Under the pieces are notes generated by a model that saw only the letters and a program-made list of their open reading frames with translations, had not been told where the DNA came from and did not search any database. Of a DNA stretch of 22,366 nucleotides, positions 1 to 10,284 are shown one piece after another (within the stretch, counting starts at the first letter, position 1; every line of letters begins with the position of its first letter). The translations under genes were made by a program, and so were the position numbers. Source of the DNA: Folioceros fuciformis (lineage: Eukaryota > Anthocerotophyta > Anthocerotopsida > Anthocerotales); the NCBI GenBank assembly GCA_049999805.1, contig JBNGIO010005469.1, forward strand, positions 1 through 22,366, in the 5' to 3' direction.

Positions 1-6
1 GGCTAG

Positions 7-1861
7 GACCTACCAACGGCTGCCCCAGAGGAGCTGCCCCCTATGGAGCCCGTGTTGGCTCGTGACGAGCCTGTGCCGGCTGTTCTGGCACCCAACCCTG
101 GTCCTCGTCGCAGTACTCAGCATCGACCACCACCATCTCAGTGGGCCGAACCGCCTTACCAGTCCACCGACTTCAGGACCACCTTCAGCTCACTGTCGGC
201 GACTTTATTCCCAGCGGCCCTCCCAGCGGAACCGACCACTCTTTCCCAAGCTCTTGCAGGACCTGAGTCCTCGCAGTGGCGGATCGCAGTGGAGGATGAG
301 TACCAGAGTCTGCTCCAAAATAAGACCTGGGAACTCGTCGACCCGCCCCCTAGAAGGAAGACCATCTCCTGCAAGTGGACGTTCAAGCTTAAGCTCAACA
401 CCCAAGGACAGGTGGACCGCTTCAAGGCTCGGCTAGTGGCCCGCGGATTTTCCCAGGTTGAAGGCCTGGATTACCAGGAGACCTTCTCCCCCAGTGGTAC
501 GCGCCCAATCCATACGGATCCTCCTTGCCCTCGCGGCCGAGCTAGATCTGGAGCTCCATCAGATGGACGTCAAGACTGCTTATCTCTATGGTGACCTGGA
601 CGAAGAGCTCTACATGGACCAGCCGGAGGGCTACGTCAGCAAGGAGTTCCCTAACAAGGTGCTCAGGCTAAGGAAATGCACCTATGGCCTTAAGCAAAGC
701 TGGCGAGTGTGGTATACCACTACGCACACCTACCTGCTTAGCATCTCCTTTACCCAGAGCGCAGCCGACGAGAATGTATACATGCTGACTCGAGGGCCGC
801 ACATTGTCATCCTTGCCCTGTACGTGGACGACCTCATCCTTGCTGCTAGCAAGTTGGACCTGCTGGCGGAAGTTAAACATCTCCTAAGCTCCCGCTTCGA
901 GATGAAAGACATTGGAGAGCTTGATTTCTGCCTTGGGATTCAGATTCTAAGGAATCGAGCTGAAACGAAGCTGGTCATCCACCAGCACAAGTATATCAAC
1001 GAGATACTGCGGAAGTTCAAGCTGGATCAAGCCAGGCCCGTCACCACGCCCTATGCTGCGGGCACAAGACTCACTGCTGAGCAGTGCCCCCAGACAGAGG
1101 AAGAGACCAAGGACATGCATGGGATTCCTTATCGACATGCCGTCGGAAGCCTCCTCTTCGTCAGCGGCTGGACGAGGCCCGACATCCATTACTCCGTCTC
1201 CACAGCATCACAATTCCTGGAGAACCCCGGCAAGGAACATTGGGCTGCAGTCAAGAGAGTGTTCCGCTACTTGAGGGGCACCCCGACCTATGGGCTGATG
1301 TACCAGAGTGGAGGGACCGGCAAGCTCCTCCTCAGCAGCTACACAGACGCAGATTGGGCATCTGACCCAGACTCAAGGAAGAGCCTGAGCGCCCACTGTT
1401 TTCTGCTATCCTCAGCTGCTGTGAACTGGAGCTGCAAGAAGCAGACTTCCATCGCGCTATCCTCCACGGAGGCCGAGTACAAGTCGCTTACAGATGCCTC
1501 CAAGGAAGCCGAGTGGGAGCGATCCTTCTTAGCTGACGTCGGCCAGAGACAAGACCAACCGACACCACTCTAATGCGACAACATGTCGGCTCTGGCTCTG
1601 ATCTCAAACCCCAAGTTCCATGCCAGGACGAAGCACATAGAGATCCAGCACCACTACATCCGGGATGTGGTTGAGCGCAAGGTGGTAGATGCCAGCTACG
1701 TGCCCACGGATGACAACTTGGCGGACATCCTGACGAAGGGACTGCCCAAGCTCCGGCACTACCAGCACATGAAGAGTATGGGGCTAATCGACTTTGCCCC
1801 CCACCTCACCGACAGAGGAAGACCGGGAGCCGTTCCCTCGACTGGGGGAGTCTCAGGCTAG
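7..1861 (+). pseudogene. Ty1/copia pol remnant (reverse transcriptase and RNase H)
   Basis: This is the C-terminal half of a copia polyprotein, entering from the left edge. A Pro/Ser-rich linker after integrase leads into reverse transcriptase with ISCKWTFKLKLN, FKARLVARGFSQ, the palm motif ALYVDDLI and LGIQILRN, then RNase H with YTDADWASDPDSRKS and SSTEAEYKSL, and the tail DNLADILTKGLP. In the family these copy the element RNA into DNA and degrade the RNA strand. The frame is broken twice. Near 490-515, after QETFSPS, the reading moves from frame 1 to frame 2, where IRILLALAAELDLELHQMDV continues. A TAA at 1571-1573 sits between PTPL and CDNMSAL, where copia elements normally have a residue. 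It is therefore non-autonomous. Gag, protease and integrase lie outside the window. Confidence 0.95.
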
Positions 1862-1875
1862 GTTATGTCACCCTT

Positions 1876-1884
1876 AAGAGGGAG
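1876..1884 (+). promoter_or_regulatory. Polypurine tract of the copia element
   Basis: The purine run AAGAGGGAG lies 15 bases after the end of the pol frame and immediately before a TG dinucleotide. This is the expected place and composition for the plus-strand primer of an LTR retrotransposon, and it fixes the start of the 3' LTR at 1885. Confidence 0.75.
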
Positions 1885-2110
1885 TGTAAAGTTCAGTAAG
1901 AGCTACATAACCCCAGCTAGTATTTAGGCGAGTTAGACTAACTCGAACTAGTTAAGCAAACTGTCGCACCCCTAGGAAGGGGTGCCCTCGGGTCCCCTAT
2001 ATAAGGGCCCCCACCCTTGTACTTTGTAACACTTTTCTAATCTACGCTTCCGCTCTTTTGATTACCTTAGAAAAGTTCTCAGTGCGTCCCTCTTAGTCGG
2101 TGTTGAAAAT
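1885..2110 (+). repeat. 3' LTR of the copia element (right end not determined)
   Basis: The LTR starts with TGTAAAGTTCAG directly after the polypurine tract. It carries a TATA-like box, TATATAAG, at 1998-2005, followed by a pyrimidine-rich stretch where transcription would start. This fits U3 followed by R. The matching 5' LTR lies outside the window, so the terminal CA and target-site duplication cannot be fixed; the stated end is approximate and the LTR may reach about 2270. Confidence 0.6.
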
Positions 2111-2294
2111 CTCCTTGCCAATTGTGAGACACGTTGCTCCTCAGATTTGCAATCAAGATAGAGAAAAGGAAACGAATTCCTTCGTTTGTTAATTGGTTTG
2201 AGTGACGGTGCTACAAATCTGCGCCTTGGCATTTTGTGAATCAAGTGCCAAAATTATCCGCGACCTGCACACTCGCTAATTCTAGCTTTGATGC

Positions 2295-2364
2295 CATAAG
2301 GCATAAGGCATAAGGCATAAGGCATAAGGCATAAGGCATAAGGCATAAGGCATAAGGCATAAGG
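2295..2364 (+). repeat. Heptamer tandem array (CATAAGG)10
   Basis: Ten uninterrupted, identical copies of CATAAGG fill exactly 70 bases. The unit is not the plant telomere repeat. Perfect identity suggests recent expansion. The array lies just beyond the copia LTR in otherwise unremarkable sequence with no gene. Confidence 0.97.
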
Positions 2365-2610
2365 ATCGAATAACTCAAGTGTAGTGGCAAGGCATTAGAG
2401 AATGTGGAGCACAAGTGCAAAGGAGAAGAAGTTATCTTAGCATAAGAGTGTGTGTATAGTATGTAAGTAGCAAGTGTTTTATAGCGTGAAATCAATGGTT
2501 ATCCAACCACCATAACTAAAATGTGGAACTACCACTAAGTCTGCTTAGACTGCCCCTAGGCTAACAAGGCTTCCTACAAAATTCACATTTGGTCTGAACT
2601 AAATCTTCTC

Positions 2611-2925
2611 GAAACAACATTCCCTTGCTAGATGTGAACTTATTTTTTTGACTTCGCAAATGCGTTCCACATGGCAGTTGTGAGAGTCGTTGCTTTGGCT
2701 TCAACAATCCTTTCCTAACCCTGCAGTAGGCTACACAACTATTGCTCCATCACACTGGTGTGCTTCTCCAAGAAAACAATGTTCACATGTAGGTTCTGCA
2801 CTTTGGGCTGAGTTAACGTAGCTATTATGTGAGCAGTTCTAGACATGGTCTCTACTACAACCACACATTTCGTTTGGGTAGAGGATGCATCTTACTGCAC
2901 TTTTGTGGTCAAAATGTATCCGATT
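2611..2925 (+). repeat. Dispersed repeat, copy A (partner at 13091-13415)
   Basis: About 315 bases align in the same orientation with 13091-13415. Shared blocks include GCAAATGCG, GTAGGCTACA, GCTCCATCACACT, AATGTTCACAT, GTGAGCAGTTCTA and GAGGATGCAT. Both copies hold an ATG followed by an alignable start of a reading frame (here from 2845, reading MVSTTTTHFVWVEDASYCTF). No gap is needed over the first 28 codons. The rest of the element is not recognised; it may be the 5' part of a DNA transposon or a captured leader plus first exon. Confidence 0.75.
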
Positions 2926-3055
2926 CTCTGGTGGCTTGGAAGCAGTCTGGATCGGGGTAGAACATGCACGCCAGTGAGAAGAAAATGTCTGAAAATGGCC
3001 GAACAGAAATTTAAATTTTGTATGTATATATAAAGTATTCTGGATGTGGACAGAG

Positions 3056-3136
3056 GCAGCTTTGGCCGAGTGGTTAAGGCGTGTGCCTGCTAAGTACATG
3101 GGTTCGCCCGCGAGAGTTCGAATCTCTCAGGCTGCG
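3056..3136 (+). tRNA. tRNA-Ser (anticodon GCU)
   Basis: The 81-base gene folds as a class II tRNA. The acceptor stem pairs GCAGCTT with AGGCTGC, with one G-T pair, leaving G as discriminator. The D arm is GCC/GGC around GAGTGGTTAA. The anticodon stem TGTGC/GTACA closes loop CTGCTAA with anticodon GCT at 3089-3091. A long variable arm with a GGG/CCC stem follows, then the T arm GAGAG-TTCGAAT-CTCTC. The A box (TGGCCGAGTGG) and B box (GTTCGAATC) are intact, and no intron is present. It decodes AGC/AGU serine codons. A TATA-like run at 3021-3032 lies upstream. Confidence 0.96.
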
Positions 3137-3477
3137 CGGTGGTTTTCTAATTTTAATTTTCTTGTTGAACTGTAGGAGGACAATGTGGAACTAGATGTGA
3201 CAAACACGTGGCACGCGCACCACACTTGACCTTGATGTCCACAATGTGGGTTGTAGATCGGGTAGCACGCCCCTCGAATGAGGTGCATAGAATTTGGGGA
3301 CAAGAATATTTTAGAGCGGTGTCCCTTGCGTGGGTTTCGAGGAGGTGGAGACGTTCGAAGTTCTGCCGTGCAACCGTGTCCCACCATGCAAATGCAAGTG
3401 AAATGAGTACCCAAGGGGGCAGGGAGGTGGAGAGTTATGCTCCTGCTGTGGAACCATGTACCACCATGCACATGTAG
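3137..3477. other. Intergenic sequence, no gene recognised
   Basis: T-rich tRNA trailer followed by about 300 bases of unique-looking sequence. Short open frames occur on both strands, but none has a recognisable motif or a partner exon. Confidence 0.5.
3143..3146 (+). terminator. RNA polymerase III terminator of the tRNA gene
   Basis: A run of four T starts seven bases after the tRNA 3' end, the usual polymerase III stop signal; further T-rich sequence follows. Confidence 0.7.
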
Positions 3478-3480
3478 GGG

Positions 3481-3638
3481 GCAGGGCACAATCTAGCGGG
3501 CTAAAGATATTAAGAAGAATTATTGTTCTAAGGGGCAGGGCACAATCTAGCGGGCTAAAGATATTAAGAAGAATTATTGTTCTAGGGGGCAGGGCACAAT
3601 CTAGCGGGCTAAAGATATTAAGAAGAATTATTGTTCCT
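3481..3638 (+). repeat. 54-base tandem repeat, three copies
   Basis: Units begin at 3481, 3535 and 3589 with GCAGGGCACAATCTAGCGGG and are nearly identical; the third diverges after TTATTGTTC. Because 54 is a multiple of three, all frames stay open through the array, which produces an artefactual repeated 18-residue peptide. There are no unique spacers between units, so this is an ordinary minisatellite. Confidence 0.95.
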
Positions 3639-3716
3639 TTGCAGCAATCTTGTAGGTGAGACTTCTATCCAGCAAGTGAACCATGCTAATGAGAATGGGT
3701 GGAAGTTGTGATGTTG

Positions 3717-3852
3717 TGCAAACTATGGGTTGATTGCTCCTAGGTCACCTTAGTTGCAAACTANNNNNNNNNNTGCAAACTATGGGTTGATTGCTCCTAG
3801 GTCACCTTAGTTGCAAACTATGGGTTGATTGCTCCTAGGTCACCTTAGTTGT
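3717..3852 (+). repeat. 38-base tandem repeat interrupted by an assembly gap
   Basis: The unit begins TGCAAACTATGGGTTGATTG and ends CACCTTAGT. Copies start at 3717, 3755 (cut by the gap after nine bases), 3774 and 3812. A ten-N gap sits inside the array at 3764-3773, so the assembly probably collapsed it and the true copy number is unknown. Confidence 0.93.
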
Positions 3853-4613
3853 CCAACTTTGTGTGTTTCGTGGCTTGTATGCCACTTTTTTTTTTCTTTT
3901 TTTTTTTGAATATAGACATGTTATGAATCCTTTCACTCTAGAGAAGGAAGTTGGGGCATCACCACCAAACACTACCATGTAACTCTTTGTGATTGATTTT
4001 GTGAAGGTCAAAGTGGCAATGAAATCCTTCTAAAACCCTGACAAAGAACGGTAAGACATTTTGCTTGCCATATCACACATACGGTTCAAACTATGTAGCG
4101 CGCAGGCGACACTGCCTCCATCAATATTATTTGAAAGTCCGGTATGCCCACGATAATAAGAATTCGTTGAACAAAACTCTGAATTAATAGAGGCATGGAT
4201 GAAACATTAGAGGACACCTGACGCCTCTCCCCCTATCCATGTCGGTCAACATGAAACAAATCAACCACCCATGCAGCTCCTGGATCCGTTCCCACGTGTG
4301 TGTATATTCGTCAATTTGAACCAGCGGTGCCTCCACATTTCGTGAAGAACCACAGGGGCGTGCCGATAGCCTACCGTGAGCCTGCGANNNNNNNNNNNNN
4401 NNNNNNNNNNNNNNNNNNNNNNNNNNNNNNNNNNNNNNNNNNNNNNNNNNNNNNNNNNNNNNNNNNNNNNNNNNNNNNNNNNNNNNNATCGATAGGTCAC
4501 AGGTTTCTCCTACGCACAACTCATTAGTTGCCTTTTTCTGCTGCGACAGGTTCAACAGAGCATGCGGGGAACGGATCGGCTGTGAACGTCTCCCTGCTCC
4601 GTAAAGTAATTGA
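3853..4613. other. Intergenic sequence with a 100-base N gap
   Basis: This stretch holds two T runs near 3885-3907 and an N gap of exactly 100 bases at 4388-4487, the usual placeholder for an unsized scaffold join. The part nearest 4613 would be the 3' untranslated region of the minus-strand bromodomain gene. No other gene is visible. Confidence 0.6.
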
Positions 4614-7600
4614 TCAAACGGGCCCATCGGCACTAACACCATCCCACGGAGGCTTGTAAGTGGTCTGTCCCCGATTCAGACTGGTCACACTGAACGATGC
4701 TGAACAATGGCCCACTGTGACGCTGCCAGTTGGGTGATCATCTTCACAGACATCTGTCTCTTCTGACATAGCAGCTGACTGCATCTGCCATCGCTGCTGC
4801 CATTTGTGTTTGAGTCCCATGCAATTCCTCTCGCTTCTCATGTCACTTGCTTGCAAGTTCTGCTCAGCCTTCAAATCCACAAGTCTCTGCCGCTGAGCAT
4901 GGCCCAACGGAATTTCAGCTCCACACACTGGCTCATTCACACCCATATCACTTTGTTGTATAGTAGTTTGATTTCCAAGAGGGCTGTCTACATGTATCTC
5001 CGCATCGGCAGCATCTATTCCACAGACAACAGTTGCACTTGAGAATATCGAGCCTCCACAAATTGCTCCATCAGAAAACTGCTGTGTGGAAGGGGGTTGA
5101 TTTGATTGCTTCCATGCAACCTCACAGCTGCCACAATTCACCCAACACACAAGCTGTTCAATGGGCTGAAGATACTTACACCAGAGTAAGCACGCAAGAT
5201 GATGCTCACGTACCTTGTGTACCTTGTAAACCCATAATGTCCTGATTCAGTATGCATTCCAGTACAGGAATGCGTCATATGGCCTCCAAGTGACTCTCGG
5301 GTCCAAGATACTGTGACCTCGTTTCTCTTCTCACGTTCTTTCAAGCTGGTGCAACTTTGCTTGGACTTAGGTCGGACGACAGTAACATCAAGCACGGTGT
5401 CAGACAACTCTGCCCTGCTACTGTACCCTGAGACCAAACCCTGATATTCACCTTGGTCAACAATATCAGATCCCCAGAAAGCTGTAGAATCTGAACATTG
5501 TGGGTGTCTCCCTGGAGAAGCATGATCACCAAGCACTTTGCAACTTGACAACTGGACACCTTTCACTTGCTTATCCCTTTCTTCTGGAAATCCTTGCCCG
5601 CTTCTGATGCATATCAGCATAGCAGCTACCTCCTCCTCACTGCTGCTATCAATTCCGACAGGAGAAGCACTCTCCATGAGGAGTCCTAAAGGCTCCATGC
5701 TCATGCAAGTGCGTGGCCTTCGAGACGTCCTCTGCTTCTTGAACGGAACAGTCGGCAAGTCTACACTTCTGTGCATCTTCTGGGTGTGCTCTTTATGTCT
5801 TTTTGTTGAACTCATACCTTCCTTTGTACCACTATCAGTACAGTTGTAAAACTCGTCCTGGAAAAGGGCCTGCGGGAACTGGATCATTGATTTGCTCATT
5901 CTGAACCCCACAAAATAGATGAGGCAGTATGAGAACTGATTTCAACATAAACCAGGTGACAACAGTACCAAACCAATGACGGTCCAACAAAAATCAAGGA
6001 GTGTGACACTTTGTTCTTCAAGGCCTGAGTACAAGTTAGCAGCAATGGCAATCCAGACTCACCTGATTCCTAGTTTAACATCATCTGCACTAGGTGAACG
6101 TTGCTTCTGCTTCGCAATGTTGACTTCCTGTGATCAACGTACATCCTATAAAAATGCAAGGAATAGAACTTCTGATATTCAGTTTTCTAAGCGTGGTGAA
6201 GGTGTATCAGGAATCCGAGCTTACCTTGAACAATGCAGAGATGTGATCCTTAAGCTTCAATGCCATATGAAACATCTCAGAACCTTGTCTATTGTAGACC
6301 TGCAACAGTCCAATGGCCACAATCAGCCTCCAGAACGCCCAGTAGGTTGTGAAAGGGAGGTTTCCCTGGCAAAGCCACACAGGTTTGCAAGCCCCACAAC
6401 TAGGTTCCCCCGTGACAAATGGAAAAAGGCCCCTCTAAGACTCAGCATTTTGAGCATGTTGACATGCCCACGGGTCCACACGGACCCTAAAAACAGGGAA
6501 AAAAAAGGGATAAGAAAAGGAAAGAAACCAGCAGCAAATGTGCCGTTCAACGATGCCCAATGGACAAAGAGGGCATTAGGACAGAAGTTGCTGTTTTCCA
6601 TGTCCATAGAAAGCACATGAAGCCGCTCAAGGGTATGCTGGGCAAACACAAAGCTGTCCAGAATCCCCAAAAGCACCAGGGGCACAGCAGATGCCACAAA
6701 CTATTGGTCAAGCCGGCAGGCAGAGCACTACCTCTGTAGTCCTGAAACATGTCAGGATTCAGATGCCTACTTGCGACCAGCAATGTGGTCAATGAAAGCC
6801 ATGTTTGCTGGTACAAGAAGCAGATACAGACATCCAGCCTAGCGAAACAAAATAATCTCATTGTCTCCCTCCCTCTCACCTCTTTCTGCAATAAGAGAGG
6901 AAAAATCCATGCTTTCCTGCGTAGCATTACAACCACGATAGCTCAAGCTCCACAAGCTGGCGTCGATAGCAGAACAAGACTTCATCGTACTACCTTCGAG
7001 ATAAATTTGCTTGTAAAAGTCAAAATTTACTTGACACAGAAGTGAGAACGGAAGTTGGCCAAAGACAGGAAAACAAAACACTTACTATAGCATTTGCCAG
7101 CATCAGCATCAGATCCCGATGCAGCTCTGTTATGCTGTACGCCAACCCATTCTGTAATGACACCCAAAAAAGAACAATCAAGATGCAGCCGTGATCGATG
7201 TGGCTCCATCAAAATGCATATAGACATTGTGCTCCTGACCTCAAGACGGCGCCGGATGGTACTTAAATCCATTCTCTGGCGCACAATTCCATCATACTCC
7301 TCCAGGAGAGCTACTGGCCTGCAGACAGTACAACAAACAGTTGACGCTCATCCCAAGATGAAACAACTATGGCATCATAGCCGCAACTAAAATAGACTTT
7401 AGTCACAGATCACGACACTCTTGGGCATGTCGTTGCAGGCCACCAGGAATACAACAACCGCGATGAGAGCAGACCTTCTAAATGATGCAGCATACTTAGA
7501 GGCTGACACTGCTTTCCAAAGGTCTAGCAAGGGATCAGCTTGCGCCCACCTTCGCCTCCTAGCGTCTGGATGTCTGCAAATAAGATACCATGCAAAACGT

Positions 7601-8557
7601 TGCCAATTTTGTTAGAACGACATTCTGACTGACAGTCCACACCTACGTAGCCCAAGCGTACAGCTTCGAGGAGCATGCAGCCCTTTGAGAGCAGCATTTC
7701 TAGCGACCCCCAAGAAAAATCTGCCTCTAGTAGACTCCGGAGGAATGAGAGAGAATCAACGTGAACTACGTTCGCGTAAATGTCCTGGGGGGGCAATCGT
7801 CACCCTGCTCAGTAGATAGAAGAGCATGCAACGGAGATGAGGGGAGGAACATTGGAATGTGTGGGAAGGGAGCAGAGCCAGTAGTGTCCTGGAGAGATAC
7901 CAGAAGAATTTGTACCTCGTTTCGCTCTTCCACTTGTGCTTCTCCATCGAAGGAGGTTTGTCACAGAGACGAGTGCCGGCAGTTCCACCTGATTCCGGAA
8001 CGAAGGTGGCCGCTTCACAGGCGTCACACGTTTCAAGTGCAGACTGCTGACCATTGTCTCCTGACAGAGACTCGTCAAAATCAGCTGCCTTCACCCGTTT
8101 CCGTCGACCGATTCCGTACTGCGAGGTGCCGTCGTCAAGAGATGCTGTGTAACAATCCTGCGTCAGAATCTTAATGTTTACCCCTTGGACGTCAATGTCG
8201 TTGATTGGTTTGAGAGCAAGCTTAGAGTGGGTGTGGCCGAGGTCGGCGACAGCCTCAGCGACCATAAGGCCCTGTTCTCGGCGACGTGAAACAGGAAGCA
8301 CTGCAACAGATGGTACCCAGAGGACAATACCTGAGTTCCTACACGGCTGAAATCAAGAAGGAAAGCGACGGTGGCAAGGAGTGTGATCCAGAGGGTCTCA
8401 ACATACATTGGTCGAAGGTGCTACGGTGAAACATACATTCCTTGAACTTGTTGGAATTGCCACTGTCTGGTGGCACAGGCGACTCCTCGTTTCCACTACA
8501 ATTGTGCTCGCCGTGGTTTCCACCGGCCTTGCACTTGGCAGAAGCAGTAGAAGCCAT
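4614..8557 (-). CDS. BRD8-like bromodomain protein, nine exons
   Basis: Exons read 8557-8437, 8300-7916, 7573-7475, 7318-7240, 7151-7086, 6299-6225, 6127-6063, 5900-5214 and 5127-4614. All junctions use GT-AG, phases match, and the total is 2091 bases (696 residues plus TGA). Residues about 178-275 form a bromodomain: DPLLDLWKAVSASKYAASF, PVALLEEYDGIV, RMDLSTIRRRLENG, ELHRDLMLMLANAI and VYNRQGSEMFHMALKLKD. The acetyl-lysine-binding Asn is kept in VYN. Residues about 42-72 (SRREQGLMVAEAVADLGH) resemble the SANT/MYB-like segment of BRD8-type proteins, without its tryptophans. Basic stretches GRRKRVK and FKKQRTSRRPRT suggest nuclear import; SSSEEE is acidic. Human BRD8 belongs to the NuA4/TIP60 acetyltransferase complex; a similar chromatin role here is inference. 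The last splice (86-base intron) is the least certain; the first ATG is assumed. Confidence 0.85.
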
Positions 8558-9555
8558 GTATACTAGAGAAAATTTATCTTGTGGCATTGGCTGCACGGAT
8601 CCTCCGGCGCGGTGAAGCGCAACTGCTACAGAAGGTCCCATGTCAATTTCGGTCATTGGCGTTGAAGCCACACACAAGGGAGAGACAAGTCCTGCGCGGC
8701 ATGAGAAGAAAGCGTTGTTTTTGCAAGAGTGTATTATGGTCCAGGACGAGCAGAATTGGTAGAGCTAGCTGTGGCGGAGCACACTGTTGGTTCAACACAT
8801 GGCAGGGATGGTACAGGGCTACCTTAGCGGAAGGCGGTTTGAGCAGTGGTCATCCAAGGGCCACCAGCGTCTCCATGGGGCAGGCTGGTTCAGGACCCAA
8901 GGTATGACACAAGCAAGGGAGAGCATGGGAGAGGGACGCGCCGGTGGCCTCACTCACACATGCAAAGGCGGCCTAGGCAGGGCCTGGGCGTACGCACGGC
9001 AAGGCAAGGGCTTGACGCGAGTCAGAGAATGGTGACGTTACCCGCCTGGATTGCAAACACCTGTTCCAGAGAGGAGGCTGTGCAAGACTCCCGACCGGAA
9101 GGAGAAGCCATGGATTTCCCGCTGCGGCCGCCTGCAGGACGTTGGCGCAGGTAACCAAGATTCCAAGAGGGAGCGGGACAAGAAGGGCATCCGATGGTGT
9201 GGGAAAGGCGCGTGAGCTCCCGGAGCAGGGCCGCAGCGCCAGCGTACCGCAGAAGCAAGAAACACAGGAGGAGACGGGCTGCTGCAGCCCGAGGTCGAGG
9301 GCGAGGGCGAGGCTAGAGCGACCAAGGACAGGGCAAGGGCAAGGCCAGACGCGAGGCAAGGCAAGGCAAGGCAGAGAAGGGCAGGGCAAGGCAGGTAAAG
9401 CAGGCAGAGGGGAGGACGACATGGATCCTGTGCTACGGCCCTGTCTATGGGCAGGCCAACTTGAAGCAGGCAGACGGGCAACCGCGACGGGGAGGCCGTC
9501 GGAACGGGACGGCCCGGCGAAATCCAGGCCACACTTATCATCCACATATACATAA
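8558..9555 (-). promoter_or_regulatory. Upstream region of the bromodomain gene, pyrimidine-rich on its coding strand
   Basis: On the minus strand this kilobase is rich in CCTTGCC and CCTGC motifs, most simply at 9292-9415, with a short (GGCAA)n run near 9353-9372 on the plus strand. Pyrimidine-rich tracts are common at plant transcription starts and in 5' untranslated regions, so this is probably leader and core promoter. Long open frames here on both strands reflect base composition and show no domain. No TATA box stands out. Confidence 0.4.
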
Positions 9556-10284
9556 GTTGGTTACCTGTGTATATCGCTACATGGTATTTCACCCCCCAAG
9601 AATGGCCTTTTATTTTTTTCAAACATCGTATAATACCTTTTCCAATCTTTTACAATCTTTTGAATCTTAATTTTTTATATACGTTTTAATTAAAATTTCC
9701 TTTTATATTATATTATATAAATATATTATATATATGTATAGTTTATCCATGATATAGGTTAATATTTTAATTTATCATAATAAAATATTGCTTGTATGCA
9801 CAATAGCTTGATTGTACTAGATGGCTCATAGAAAGATAGGCATGTACTACGCCATGCCACAGTCATGGGAAACCCTGCAGGCGGGCTGCTTTGTTCATCG
9901 TCAGCGTTGATACCTTTGTCCCGAAGTGGGTTGATGTCGATCGTGCCACCTGAATATCGGCCCTTCTAGTCAGCATGGCTGTTTGGTTGCACAGCTTGGT
10001 TGCCTAAGTTCTCAAGACTGGCCCTTCGGTAAGATTTCGTTGAAGTTGCCACAGCTGCTGACATCCATCGCAAGAACTTGTATATCAGGGCCGGTCCAGC
10101 AGGTAGGTAATGCAAACAAGCATGGTCTACGGGATCCATGGCTGCCTGGACCGTGGCAACTGGCTGGCAGCAGGACCAGTTGTGGGGACGGGTTTCTTGG
10201 ACCCAACAACAAAGTGGTGGTCTTGGGCTGACAGGGGTTGTTGTTGGAAGAGCTCCTGCTCACCTGAGTTTCAGGAACCAACGA
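9556..10284. other. AT-rich intergenic sequence and PPR upstream region
   Basis: From about 9600 to 9800 the sequence is very AT-rich, with TATATTATATTATATAAA-like runs and TTTTAATTAAAA. From 9800 to 10284 it returns to average composition and leads into the PPR remnant. I see no gene or clear promoter. Confidence 0.5.

Noticed and set aside
2295-2364. Interstitial telomere repeat
   Set aside because: The heptamer CATAAGG is not a rotation or complement of the plant telomere unit TTTAGGG.
3481-3638. CRISPR-like array
   Set aside because: The units are contiguous with no unique spacers, and the sequence is plant nuclear DNA.
3456-3659. Open frame with three 18-residue repeats
   Set aside because: It is a by-product of a 54-base tandem repeat; no start context, splice sites or known motif.
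5141-5213. A 48-base intron ending at TTCAG before the last bromodomain-gene exon
   Set aside because: The phase is wrong with the AAG|GTACGTGAG donor and leads to an early stop; the acceptor at TGTGGCAG (5128) restores the frame.
5976-6620. Plus-strand frame of 214 codons
   Set aside because: It is antisense to exons and introns of the bromodomain gene and has no recognisable features.
6927-6989. Possible last bromodomain exon reading YDEVLFCYRRQLVELELSWL
   Set aside because: It needs a poor acceptor and lacks the YN motif; the exon at 6299-6225 fits phase, splice sites and the bromodomain pattern much better.
9038-9622. Long minus-strand and plus-strand open frames upstream of the bromodomain gene
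   Set aside because: They arise from biased base composition (GGCAA/TTGCC repeats), overlap each other on both strands and show low-complexity Leu/Pro/Ala or Arg/Gly peptides without domains.
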